A stretch of DNA of 64,000 nt from Blattamonas nauphoetae. Taxonomy: Eukaryota; Preaxostyla; Oxymonadida. Location of the stretch: the NCBI GenBank assembly GCA_033064195.1, contig JARBJD010000360.1, forward strand, positions 1-64,000. Reading direction: 5' to 3'. Each line of letters starts with the position of its first letter. Within the stretch, counting starts at the first letter, position 1. Shown in pieces: positions 30,085 to 40,571 of the stretch. The translations under genes and the position numbers were made by a program. A model generated the notes under the pieces. It had not been told where the DNA came from. It did no database searches and worked only from the letters and a program-made list of their open reading frames with translations.

Positions 30085-33000
30085 GAGCGTGTTCCTATTG
30101 TTCTTCATTGCGAGGGGGATGGGAGCTTGTTCTTATTGTTCTTCATTGCGAGGGGGAAGGGAGCTTGTTCGTGTTGTTCTTATTGTTCTTCATTGCGAGG
30201 GGGATGGGAGCTTGTTCTTATTGTTCTTCATTGCGAGGGGGAAGGGAGCTTGTTCGTGTTGTTCTTGTTGTTCTTCATTGCGAGGGGGATGGGAGCTTGT
30301 TCGTGTTGTTCTTGTTGTTCTTCATTGCGAGGGGGATGGGAGCTTGTTCTTATTGTTCTTCATTGCGAGGGGGAAGGGAGCTTGTTCGTGTTGTTCTTGT
30401 TGTTCTTCATTGCGAGGGGGATGGGAGCTTGTTCGTGTTGTTCTTATTGTTCTTCATTGCGAGGGGGATGGGAGCTTGTTCGTGTTGTTCTTCATTGCGA
30501 GGGGGAAGGAGCTTGTTCTTGTTGTTCTTATTGTTCTTCATTGCGAGGGGGATGGGAGCTTGTTCGTGTTGTTCTTATTGTTCTTCATTGCGAGGGGGAT
30601 GGGAGCTTGTTCTTGTTGTTCTTATTGTTCTTCATTGCGAGGGGGATGGGAGCTTGTTCGTGTTGTTCTTATTGTTCTTCATTGCGAGGGGATGGGAGCT
30701 TGTTCTTGTTGTTCTTGTTGTTCTTCATTGCGAGGGGGATGGGAGCTTGTTCTTGTTGTTCTTCATTGCGAGGGGGAAGGGAGCTTGTTCGTGTTGTTCT
30801 TATTGTTCTTCATTGCGAGGGGGATGGGAGCTTGTTCGTGTTGTTCTTATTGTTCTTCATTGCGAGGGGGATGGGAGCTTGTTCGTGTTGTTCTTATTGT
30901 TCTTCATTGCGAGGGGGGATGGGAGCTTGTTCTTGTTGTTCTTATTGTTCTTCATTGCGAGGGGGATGGGAGCTTGTTCGTGTTGTTCTTATTGTTCTTC
31001 ATTGCGAGGGGGATGGGAGCTTGTTCTTGTTGTTCTTGTTGTTCTTCATTGCGAGGGGGATGGGAGCTTGTTCTTGTTGTTCTTCATTGCGAGGGGGAAG
31101 GGAGCTTGTTCTTGTTGTTCTTATTGTTCTTCATTGCGAGGGGGAAGGGAGCTTGTTCGTGTTGTTCTTATTGTTCTTCATTGCGAGGGAGATGGGAGCT
31201 TGTTCTTGTTGTTCTTGTTGTTCTTCATTGCGAGGGGGATGGGAGCTTGTTCTTGTTGTTCTTCATTGCGAGGGGGAAGGGAGCTTGTTCGTGTTGTTCT
31301 TATTGTTCTTCATTGCGAGGGGGGATGGGAGCTTGTTCGTGTTGTTCTTATTGTTCTTCATTGCGAGGGGATGGGAGCTTGTTCGTGTTGTTCTTATTGT
31401 TCTTCATTGCGAGGGGGATGGGAGCTTGTTCTTGTTGTTCTTGTTGTTCTTCATTGCGAGGGGGGATGGGAGCTTGTTCTTGTTGTTCTTCATTGCGAGG
31501 GGGAAGGGAGCTTGTTCTTGTTGTTCTTATTGTTCTTCATTGCGAGGGGGAAGGGAGCTTGTTCGTGTTGTTCTTATTGTTCTTCATTGCGAGGGGATGG
31601 GAGCTTGTTCTTGTTGTTCTTGTTGTTCTTCATTGCGAGGGGGGATGGGAGCTTGTTCTTGTTGTTCTTCATTGCGAGGGGAAGGGAGCTTGTTCGTGTT
31701 GTTCTTATTGTTCTTCATTGCGAGGGGATGGGAGCTTGTTCGTGTTGTTCTTATTGTTCTTCATTGCGAGGGGGGATGGGAGCTTGTTCGTGTTGTTCTT
31801 ATTGTTCTTCATTGCGAGGGGATGGGAGCTTGTTCTTGTTGTTCTTATTGTTCTTCATTGCGAGGGGGGATGGGAGCTTGTTCGTGTTGTTCTTATTGTT
31901 CTTCATTGCGAGGGGATGGGAGCTTGTTCTTGTTGTTCTTGTTGTTCTTCATTGCGAGGGGGATGGGAGCTTGTTCTTGTTGTTCTTCATTGCGAGGGGA
32001 AGGGAGCTTGTTCTTGTTGTTCTTATTGTTCTTCATTGCGAGGGGATGGGAGCTTGTTCGTGTTGTTCTTATTGTTCTTCATTGCGAGGGAGATCGGAGC
32101 TTGTTCGTGTTGTTCGTATTGTTCTTCATTGCGAGGGGGATGGGAGCTTGTTCTTGTTGTTCTTCATTGCGAGGGGGAAGGGAGCTTGTTCGTGTTGTTC
32201 TTGTTGTTCTTCATTGCGAGGGGGATGGGAGCTTGTTCGTGTTGTTCTTATTGTTCTTCATTGCGAGGGGGATGGGAGCTTGTTCGTGTTGTTCTTCATT
32301 GCGAGGGGGAAGGGAGCTTGTTCTTGTTGTTCTTATTGTTCTTCATTGCGAGGGGGATGGGAGCTTGTTCGTGTTGTTCTTATTGTTCTTCATTGCGAGG
32401 GGGATGGGAGCTTGTTCTTGTTGTTCTTATTGTTCTTCATTGCGAGGGGGATGGGAGCTTGTTCGTGTTGTTCTTATTGTTCTTCATTGCGAGGGGGGAT
32501 GGGAGCTTGTTCTTGTTGTTCTTGTTGTTCTTCATTGCGAGGGGATGGGAGCTTGTTCTTGTTGTTCTTCATTGCGAGGGGAAGGGAGCTTGTTCGTGTT
32601 GTTCTTATTGTTCTTCATTGCGAGGGGATGGGAGCTTGTTCGTGTTGTTCTTATTGTTCTTCATTGCGAGGGGGATGGGAGCTTGTTCGTGTTGTTCTTA
32701 TTGTTCTTCATTGCGAGGGGGATGGGAGCTTGTTCTTGTTGTTCTTATTGTTCTTCATTGCGAGGGGGATGGGAGCTTGTTCGTGTTGTTCTTATTGTTC
32801 TTCATTGCGAGGGGGGATGGGAGCTTGTTCTTGTTGTTCTTGTTGTTCTTCATTGCGAGGGGATGGGAGCTTGTTCTTGTTGTTCTTCATTGCGAGGGGC
32901 GGGAGCTTGTTCTTGTTGTTCTTATTGTTCTTCATTGCGAGGGGGAAGGGAGCTTGTTCGTGTTGTTCTTATTGTTCTTCATTGCGAGGGAGATGGGAGC

Positions 33001-34712
33001 TTGTTCTTGTTGTTCTTGTTGTTCTTCATTGCGAGGGGGATGGGAGCTTGTTCTTGTTGTTCTTCATTGCGAGGGGGGAAGGGAGCTTGTTCGTGTTGTT
33101 CTTATTGTTCTTCATTGCGAGGGGATGGGAGCTTGTTCGTGTTGTTCTTATTGTTCTTCATTGCGAGGGGATGGGAGCTTGTTCGTGTTGTTCTTATTGT
33201 TCTTCATTGCGAGGGGGGATGGGAGCTTGTTCTTGTTGTTCTTGTTGTTCTTCATTGCGAGGGGGGATGGGAGCTTGTTCTTGTTGTTCTTCATTGCGAG
33301 GGGGAAGGGAGCTTGTTCTTGTTGTTCTTATTGTTCTTCATTGCGAGGGGAAGGGAGCTTGTTCGTGTTGTTCTTATTGTTCTTCATTGCGAGGGGGATG
33401 GGAGCTTGTTCTTGTTGTTCTTGTTGTTCTTCATTGCGAGGGGGGATGGGAGCTTGTTCTTGTTGTTCTTCATTGCGAGGGGGAAGGGAGCTTGTTCGTG
33501 TTGTTCTTATTGTTCTTCATTGCGAGGGGGATGGGAGCTTGTTCGTGTTGTTCTTATTGTTCTTCATTGCGAGGGGATGGGAGCTTGTTCGTGTTGTTCT
33601 TATTGTTCTTCATTGCGAGGGGATGGGAGCTTGTTCTTGTTGTTCTTATTGTTCTTCATTGCGAGGGGGATGGGAGCTTGTTCGTGTTGTTCTTATTGTT
33701 CTTCATTGCGAGGGGGATGGGAGCTTGTTCTTGTTGTTCTTGTTGTTCTTCATTGCGAGGGGGATGGGAGCTTGTTCTTGTTGTTCTTCATTGCGAGGGG
33801 GAAGGGAGCTTGTTCTTGTTGTTCTTATTGTTCTTCATTGCGAGGGGGATGGGAGCTTGTTCGTGTTGTTCTTATTGTTCTTCATTGCGAGGGAGATGGG
33901 AGCTTGTTCGTGTTGTTCGTATTGTTCTTCATTGCGAGGGGGATGGGAGCTTGTTCTTGTTGTTCTTCATTGCGAGGGGAAGGAGCTTGTTCGTGTTGTT
34001 CTTATTGTTCTTCATTGCGAGGGGATGGGAGCTTGTTCGTGTTGTTCTTATTGTTCTTCATTGCGAGGGGGGATGGGAGCTTGTTCGTGTTGTTCTTATT
34101 GTTCTTCATTGCGAGGGGAAGGGAGCTTGTTCGTGTTGTTCTTATTGTTCTTCATTGCGAGGGGGATGGGAGCTTGTTCTTGTTGTTCTTGTTGTTCTTC
34201 ATTGCGAGGGGGATGGGAGCTTGTTCGTGTTGTTCTTCATTGCGAGGGGAAGGGAGCTTGTTCTTGTTGTTCTTATTGTTCTTCATTGCGAGGGGGATGG
34301 GAGCTTGTTCGTGTTGTTCTTATTGTTCTTCATTGCGAGGGGGATGGGAGCTTGTTCTTGTTGTTCTTCATTGCGAGGGGGAAGGGAGCTTGTTCGTGTT
34401 GTTCTTATTGTTCTTCATTGCGAGGGGGATGGGAGCTTGTTCGTGTTGTTCTTATTGTTCTTCATTGCGAGGGGGATGGGAGCTTGTTCGTGTTGTTCTT
34501 ATTGTTCTTCATTGCGAGGGGGATGGGAGCTTGTTCTTGTTGTTCTTGTTGTTCTTCATTGCGAGGGGGATGGGAGCTTGTTCGTGTTGTTCTTATTGTT
34601 CTTCATTGCGAGGGGGAAGGGAGCTTGTTCGTGTTGTTCTTATTGTTCTTCATTGCGAGGGGGATGGGAGCTTGTTCGTGTTGTTCTTATTGTTCTTCAT
34701 TGCGAGGGGGAT
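30085..34712. repeat. 47-bp / 38-bp mosaic minisatellite (about 100 copies)
   Basis: About 4.6 kb of tandem units built on TTCTTCATTGCGAGGGGGAT plus GGGAGCTTGTTC and then one to three GTTGTTCTT(A/G)TTG-type blocks, giving unit lengths of mainly 47 bp with shorter and longer forms. Variation lies in the length of the G-run (4 to 7), AT versus AA after it, and the number of TTGTTCT blocks. All three + frames are open over essentially the whole array (1,551-1,603 codons), because no unit variant or junction creates a + strand stop. Translation is Cys/Leu/Val-rich. Coding is not supported. Confidence 0.95.
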
Positions 34713-35875
34713 GGGAGATTGTTGAGCTTGTTGTTCTTGTTGTTGAGGGCAAGTGGGGGAGATTGTTGAGCTTGTTGTTCTTGTTGTTGAGGACAAGTGG
34801 GGGAGATTGTTGAGCTTGTTGTTCTTGTTGTTGAGGACAAGTGGGGGAGATTGTTGAGCTTGTTGTTCTTGTTGTTGAGGGCAAGTGGGGAGATTGTTGA
34901 GCTTGTTGTTCTTGTTGTTGAGGGCAAGTGGGGGAGATTGTTGAGCTTGTTGTTCTTATTGTTGAGGGCAAGTGGGGGAGATTGTTGAGCTTGTTGTTCT
35001 TGTTGTTGAGGACAGGTGGGGGAGATTGTTGAGCTTGTTGTTCTTGTTGTTGAGGACAAGTGGGGGAGATTGTTGAGCTTGTTGTTCTTGTTGTTGAGGG
35101 CAAGTGGGGGAGATTGTTGAGCTTGTTGTTCTTGTTGTTGAGGGCAAGTGGGGGAGATTGTTGAGCTTGTTGTTCTTATTGTTGAGGGCAAGTGGGGGAG
35201 ATTGTTGAGCTTGTTGTTCTTGTTGTTGAGGACAGGTGGGGGAGATTGTTGAGCTTGTTGTTCTTGTTGTTGAGGGCAAGTGGGGGAGATTGTTGAGCTT
35301 GTTGTTCTTGTTGTTGAGGGCAAGTGGGGGAGATTGTTGAGCTTGTTGTTCTTGTTGTTGAGGACAAGTGGGGAGATTGTTGAGCTTGTTGTTCTTGTTG
35401 TTGAGGGCAAGTGGGGAGATTGTTGAGCTTGTTGTTCTTGTTGTTGAGGGCAAGTGGGGAGATTGTTGAGCTTGTTGTTCTTATTGTTGAGGGCAAGTGG
35501 GGAGATTGTTGAGCTTGTTGTTCTTGTTGTTGAGGACAGGTGGGGGAGATTGTTGAGCTTGTTGTTCTTGTTGTTGAGGGCAAGTGGGGGAGATTGTTGA
35601 GCTTGTTGTTCTTGTTGTTGAGGGCAAGTGGGGGAGATTGTTGAGCTTGTTGTTCTTGTTGTTGAGGACAAGTGGGGGAGATTGTTGAGCTTGTTGTTCT
35701 TGTTGTTGAGGGCAAGTGGGGGAGATTGTTGAGCTTGTTGTTCTTGTTGTTGAGGGCAAGTGGGGGAGATTGTTGAGCTTGTTGTTCTTGTTGTTGAGGG
35801 CGAGTGGGGGAGTGTGTGGAGCTTGTTGTTCTTGTTGTTGAGGGCGAGTGGGGGAGTCTGTTGCGATTGTTGTTC
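34713..35875. repeat. 44-bp minisatellite adjoining the previous array
   Basis: About 26 units of 43-44 bp built on GAGCTTGTTGTTCTTGTTGT plus TGAGG(A/G)CAAGTGGGGGAGATTGTT. It shares the words GAGCTTGTT and GTTGTTCTTGTTGTT with the neighbouring array, so one probably arose from the other. On - it is open for 417 codons (Asn/Gln/Thr/Ser/Pro-rich), in phase with a short non-repetitive extension to 35950. The last units (35790-35875) are diverged. Confidence 0.92.
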
Positions 35876-36134
35876 TTGTTCATCTTGTTGTTTGCGATCG
35901 GGAGAGGATTTTATTCTCGTTATTTGCCAGTGGGACTGGAGCTTGTTCATAGTGTTGTGTTGAGTTTCGGATGATTCAGGAGATTCATTTTCATTTGTTG
36001 CTTCGATATATCTCTCATCTATTCTACAGGTTCATCACTCAACAACAGATTCTATCTCCTCGTGATTCATCACCGCAATCAGAATTCAGTTTTGTCTGTT
36101 CTAGCAAAAATCTCCATAGAGTGAAAGGTCTTGT
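35876..36134. other. Spacer between minisatellite and hAT transposase
   Basis: Unique sequence with no convincing gene. It forms the 3' flank of the - strand transposase. Confidence 0.4.
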
Positions 36135-38522
36135 TCACTCTCCATCTGTCGTTTTCTCTCCGAATGCTCGAGCAATCTGTGAAGACAAAGAGCACTGGTC
36201 GGAGGTTATTTCCTTGCGTTCCCACCGTCTGAAGAAGTGTTCGTGGATTGGATCGAATCGCTTATATGTTGGTTCCTCGTGGTGAATCGCTCTTGGCGGG
36301 AAGGATGGAAATGATGGAAGTGATAGTGGGAAGGAGAGATTCGTGGGAGGAGGAAGAGACACGGACGAACGAGTCGAGGACGAGGAAAAGAGGAACCGCG
36401 CATCCGTTTCAACTTCCCACTTCTCCATATTCTCCACGACGTCCATCAATCTCTCCCGCTCGTCCCCCACATCTTCGCTTACTCTCATCATTTTCTCGCT
36501 TCTCTCATCATCGAGATCCATGCTTCGTTTCTGCTTCACAATGAGATCGTCGATTGTGCGGTGAGTGGACATCTTTACGATTGGGTGATACCTTGGATGT
36601 GGATGAAGAGTTTTGAATTCATGAATCAATGATTGGTAGTGGTTGTTGGTTAGTCTGTCAGGAGCATTCATTGAAACCAGAAAGAGAGATTCAAGGGCGG
36701 AGCTGGAGAGAGACGAACGAAAGAACGTCTTAATCCGATTCGTCCGACTGAAGCCACGTTCAGCCTCGACGGATGTTGGAGACACGAGCAAGCAGATTTG
36801 ACTGAGGATGGAAAGGCGTGGATAGAGAAGGGAGTCAGTTTGGGAGTGGATCGTGGAGCACCATCTCTCTCCAAAGGTTCGAATCGTTTCGTTTTCGACT
36901 GTGCAAGAATCTACAAACGAATCAAATTCCGTATCCATCGAAGTTGAACAATTATCGTTGAAATGGATTGAATATGTTTCACAGAGAGAAGCATACGCCG
37001 TTCTCGCGAGGCTTGTATCTTCTTTATCGACACAGAAGAGGTCGATGAAGTGTTTCCATTCCCCCATCGACATCTCCTCCGCGAATTCAGTCTCCAGATC
37101 GGAGAGAAACATCATGGAAAGGTTGATCTTCGACAGAAGTGTATCTCCAGCTGTCCGTAGCGTCTTTGGAGAGATCAGTGAAAGGAGAGTAGAGGGGTTG
37201 TTCAGTTCGGACAGGTGGGCGAGAGTTGATTGCAGATGATCGTTCAGGTCGAAGAGTGACAGGCTTCGGCGCTGAACAATTTCAGTGAGAGAGTGAAATG
37301 GAGAGAGAACTGTTTTGAGGAGAACCAGTGTCGAGCGAAATCGCTTCGTCCATTGTTGTTTGAGCCGAATCTCTTTTCTTTTTGTCAACGACGTAGTTGC
37401 CAGAATGGTGGTGATGGATTGATAGCAGGCGAGAGCGTGTTCGGTTGTTCTAAAGATCGAATCCCATCTTATGCGATGGATGAGAGGAAGTGATGTCTTT
37501 CTTTCTTTGAGTCGCTTCTGTAAAGTCACCAACAGCCGTCGACGGTGCGGACTTCGCTTGATGAAGGAAGCACAGTCTTTCAGAATCTCAATAGCTCTTC
37601 TGAATTCATCATACTGAACGCGATGGAGAACTCGGTTCAGGACGATTTGAATGCGGTGCGCGAAGCAATGAACGTGTATTCCTCGAAAACCTGCAACTCT
37701 AAATCTTCCCAAAAAACCATCATTCTCTCCTCTCATCGAACTGTCACCATCCGAAGAAACTGAAATACAAAGTTGAAGTGGGAGCTCATATTTTAACAGA
37801 GTTGATTGAACAGCATTCAGGATCTGTTCACCAGATGACGTGGAGATCCGAGGAAGTGCTAGAGCTTGATGAATGATTTGTCCATTTCGATCAAAATACT
37901 TCAGAAAAATAATTAAATGATTGTTCGCTGAGATATCTGTAGAAGAATCGATGATAATCGAATAAAATGGACAGGTAGTTGAGACAAACGAGCGTTGGAA
38001 CGCGAATGATCCATTCAAAATGTGCAACCCATTTTGGAAGGAGCGTTCTGATTGATACGTGCCGATCGATGAGGGAGGAAGATTGGCCGTACGATCGAAC
38101 TCTGCCACAAGGGATCGATGCTGTCTGATTGGGAGATTGTGCTTTGCTATTTAGTGCACAGATCGAAACAAATTGACAATGAGAGTGTTGGAGATTTGAG
38201 AGAGAGAGAATGGAACATTAATTTGTCTTTCACCAATACTGTCATGAGATTCTGCATTCATGTGAAGGTTAGAATGAGTATGATTCACCAAGTTCGATAA
38301 CCTGATGGTTGTGGAAGGACTCGATATAAAAGGCTTACAGGATTGATGTTTGTTCTTGTAGAAGATAGAACACCTAGTGCATAAAATACCCATCCCATTG
38401 TCCAGCTTGAAGAGACCTTTATCGGTCGGATGGTTACGTTCGAACTCCTTGATTATCCTTAACTGGCTGCATTCTCTGAGTGATGAGGAAGAAGAACTTG
38501 AATTTGGTAAGATGAGATTCAT
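36135..38522 (-). CDS. hAT transposase (zinc-finger segment in a second frame)
   Basis: Main frame 36135-38108 and upstream (657+ residues) with hAT features: IIIDSSTDIS (first Asp, about residue 52), SSDGDSSMRGE (second acidic block, about 119), the CxxH motif HCFAHRIQIVLN (about 146), and the C-terminal dimerisation block VSPTSVEAERGFSRTNRIKT (about 449). The codon at 38108 is GTG and the homologous reading continues upstream (IAKHNLPIRQHRSLV), so it is not the true start. A second frame from the ATG at 38522 encodes a BED/TTF-like finger (ILCTRCSIFY ... NHTHSNLH) and stops at 38151. The frame change near 38150 is either a frameshift or an intron; simple GT-AG choices there did not restore the frame. 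A 180-residue charged/Ser-Pro tail after the dimerisation block is unusual. Confidence 0.88.
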
Positions 38523-38678
38523 CAAAAAAATTATGGAACGTGATCAATCCACGATCTCCCCATCAAGATGAAATGAAGACAAACGCTGGATGAGGGATCA
38601 TTATACGAATTATATCAACAGAAAAATTGATAAATCTGATCACAAGTCGCGAACTTGCTTTGGCGATGGAAAGCCCTG
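38523..38678. other. Right subterminal part of hAT 1
   Basis: 5' flank of the transposase up to the terminal repeat at 38668-38678; it would contain the promoter. It differs from the left subterminal region beyond the 11-bp repeat. Confidence 0.5.
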
Positions 38679-39276
38679 GGTCCACAGGTCCACAAGTCCA
38701 CAAGTCCACAGGAGTTCAGATATGGTATTTTATTGATGGATACATACAGCAGTTCTCTTCTGTTTTATTAATGACCTGAGTCATATAGAGTTAATTGTTG
38801 CATCAAAATATAAAAGTCCACATTATCTGATCATGTAAAATGACAGCAATGAGCGAAGAACAAACCACAGATTACATTTTCCATGTTGCTCTTCTCTTTT
38901 ATATACTGACCTGAGTCAAATGAAGAAAATTACAGCATTAAAAAATAAAAGTCCACAAACATATAATTCATGTAATATGACGGCAATGAGCCAAAAGAAT
39001 AGGAAACCTATAACTGACATTTTTTAATTGTTTCTAACTAGATTGTGGACATGTGGACTTGTGGACCTGTGGACCTGCCAAAATAAAAACCAATTTAAAA
39101 AGCCGATCCACCTGGGGCACCTGGGGCACTTTTGGTCGGTCAATAGTCTTAGGAATACGCCATTGAAATACAATACCAATGAACAATCCACTGAATCCAC
39201 CACCACCAATGTCGAAATCCATTTTGTCTCTCAGGATTTCATATTCAATCAATTTATACAAAAATAATTGTTCTCC
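38679..39276. repeat. Fold-back repeat of Polinton copy B (right side, original copy)
   Basis: Starts with the rest of the left arm (GGTCCACAGGTCCACAAG and similar, 38679-38712). A loop with two diverged copies of a 120-bp segment follows (each with GACCTGAGTC and AAAATAAAAGTCCACA). The right arm is 39043-39145. Its segment CCGATCCACCTGGGGCACC is the exact reverse complement of the left arm at 29213-29231. hAT 1 is inserted inside the left arm. Confidence 0.7.
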
Positions 39277-39882
39277 TTATTCCTCTACTTTCGAGCTATT
39301 TGTTTTGCCTCTTTGGTGTGGTTTTCTCTTTGCTTTGAACCAATCATCAAGTCTCACTTTGTACACTTTATCCTCTCCAATCACCCGATAGTAAAACGGA
39401 ACCATTACCTTCTGGTACTCACCTACGAGCTCACAATTGTATTTTCTCAATTCTTTTTCAACAAATGATTGAGTGTAGTGTTTGCGCTTCATCTCGTGTG
39501 TTCGAACTCCTTTCATCCAGTCTGCAGGCTTTATTCTCCATTCAACTCCTTCATGAAGATACCTCACCACAGACTCTGATCTTTTGTATTCATCAACAAG
39601 TTCACAATTCTCACTGTGTAGGGACTCAATGAATTTCTCTTTCGTGCAACAGTCATCGAATCTGTGATACAGAGTAGGATTGAGATGTGGTCGTGCTCCT
39701 TTAACGAATGATGTGATGTATACTTGATAAATGTCATCTGGTTTATCTTCAGTTGCATATTCAAAAGTTCCCTGTGTCAGATATGATGTTCCACGTCGAT
39801 TCAGGACAGGTTCAGTGATCAGAATTAAGTGTTCATTATTTAAGATGTCAATTAGTTTGCTTGGTGTTAAGAGGTTTGTCAT
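39277..39882 (-). CDS. Polinton modular small protein (three-module form)
   Basis: A 201-residue protein of three related modules of about 55-60 residues. The modules end in VKGARPHL, MKGVRTHE and FKAKRKPHQ, and the last two share EL/LVGEY or LVDEY followed by VPFYY/VVRYLH and a strand EWRIKP or YKVRLDDW. It is homologous to the two-module protein at 6992-7381, which lies in the same position beside the polymerase. Start at the ATG at 39882, directly after an A/T-rich box. No enzymatic motif. Three nearly identical relatives lie in the tandem units. It looks whole. Confidence 0.7.
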   Translation of the reverse strand: MTNLLTPSKLIDILNNEHLILITEPVLNRRGTSYLTQGTFEYATEDKPDDIYQVYITSFVKGARPHLNPTLYHRFDDCCTKEKFIESLHSENCELVDEYKRSESVVRYLHEGVEWRIKPADWMKGVRTHEMKRKHYTQSFVEKELRKYNCELVGEYQKVMVPFYYRVIGEDKVYKVRLDDWFKAKRKPHQRGKTNSSKVEE

Positions 39883-39925
39883 TTTATACTAATTAAAAAA
39901 ATGAAAAATAAAAAAAGTTTAACGT
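39883..39925 (-). promoter_or_regulatory. A/T-rich start box with AGTTTAACGTT
   Basis: On + the sequence is ACTAATTAAAAAAATG followed by AAAAATAAAAAAAGTTTAACGTT. The same two-part arrangement precedes the polymerase (29036-29080 and tandem copies), and two orphan copies occur at 45311-45352 and 45508-45553. A promoter role is inferred from repeated position just upstream of start codons. Confidence 0.45.
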
Positions 39926-40571
39926 TATTTCTTGAAGTCCATGAATCGAACAAAGCAAAAATAACCGAAGAGAAGAGCCTTCACACGTTCGTACGAGCTT
40001 CCTATAGACACCCCGATACTCCTTTGGGGATCGTTCTATCGCGATCAGGGCTTTCCACCCACGGAGCCGACTTGCTCAATTTGTTCAGATTTAAGATTTT
40101 TCATGTTGATATAATTCATGCGAACATTGCCCTTGGAGCATTCGAAACAATTTCATCTTGATAGCGAGATCCGGGATTGATCACTTCCCCATATTTTTCT
40201 CAACGAGTCCAAACTTTCTCAAATCACATTCGAGTCATTCCACAATCAGAAATCGGTTCATGAAGTGATTGAAGAGAAAATACTTTGACACAAACTGCCA
40301 GGAATGATCTTCTCGATGTCTCCTTTCATCTTTCCCATCTCCCATTGAATAAGAGTGTCCAGTATGGAACTGAGAAACTTTCGCACTCTTCTCTTCCTCT
40401 GTCACCCACTCCTGATGATTTCATATCCACTTTCAAAGTGCTTCTCGTTCTTCTCCATTTTGGCTGTGTCACCGTTCGACGAGCGCAGGACATGTACGAT
40501 GTTGATCGCGGCAACAACACAATCATGGATGAGTTGCAAAGTGGGCACGCAGAGAGGTGATGCTGTTGTGA

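Larger units (their letters stand above)
29266..38678. mobile_element. hAT element 1, 9,413 bp, with transposase
   Basis: Perfect 11-bp terminal inverted repeats CAGGGCTTTCC (29266-29276) and GGAAAGCCCTG (38668-38678), flanked by the 8-bp direct repeat GGTCCACA (29258-29265 and 38679-38686). The CAGGG start and 8-bp duplication are diagnostic of the hAT superfamily. A hAT transposase gene is inside on -. The element is unusually long because of about 5.8 kb of minisatellite DNA. It sits in the GGTCCACA-rich left arm of a fold-back repeat in Polinton copy B. Confidence 0.93.

Noticed and set aside
30002-34813. Three overlapping giant + strand ORFs of over 1,500 codons
   Set aside because: They are translations of the 47/38-bp minisatellite in all three frames. 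The frame-independent openness shows that this is a property of the unit, not evidence of a protein.
36135-38108. Host zinc-finger protein instead of a transposase
   Set aside because: The gene lies between hAT terminal repeats with an 8-bp target duplication and carries the hAT catalytic and dimerisation motifs.
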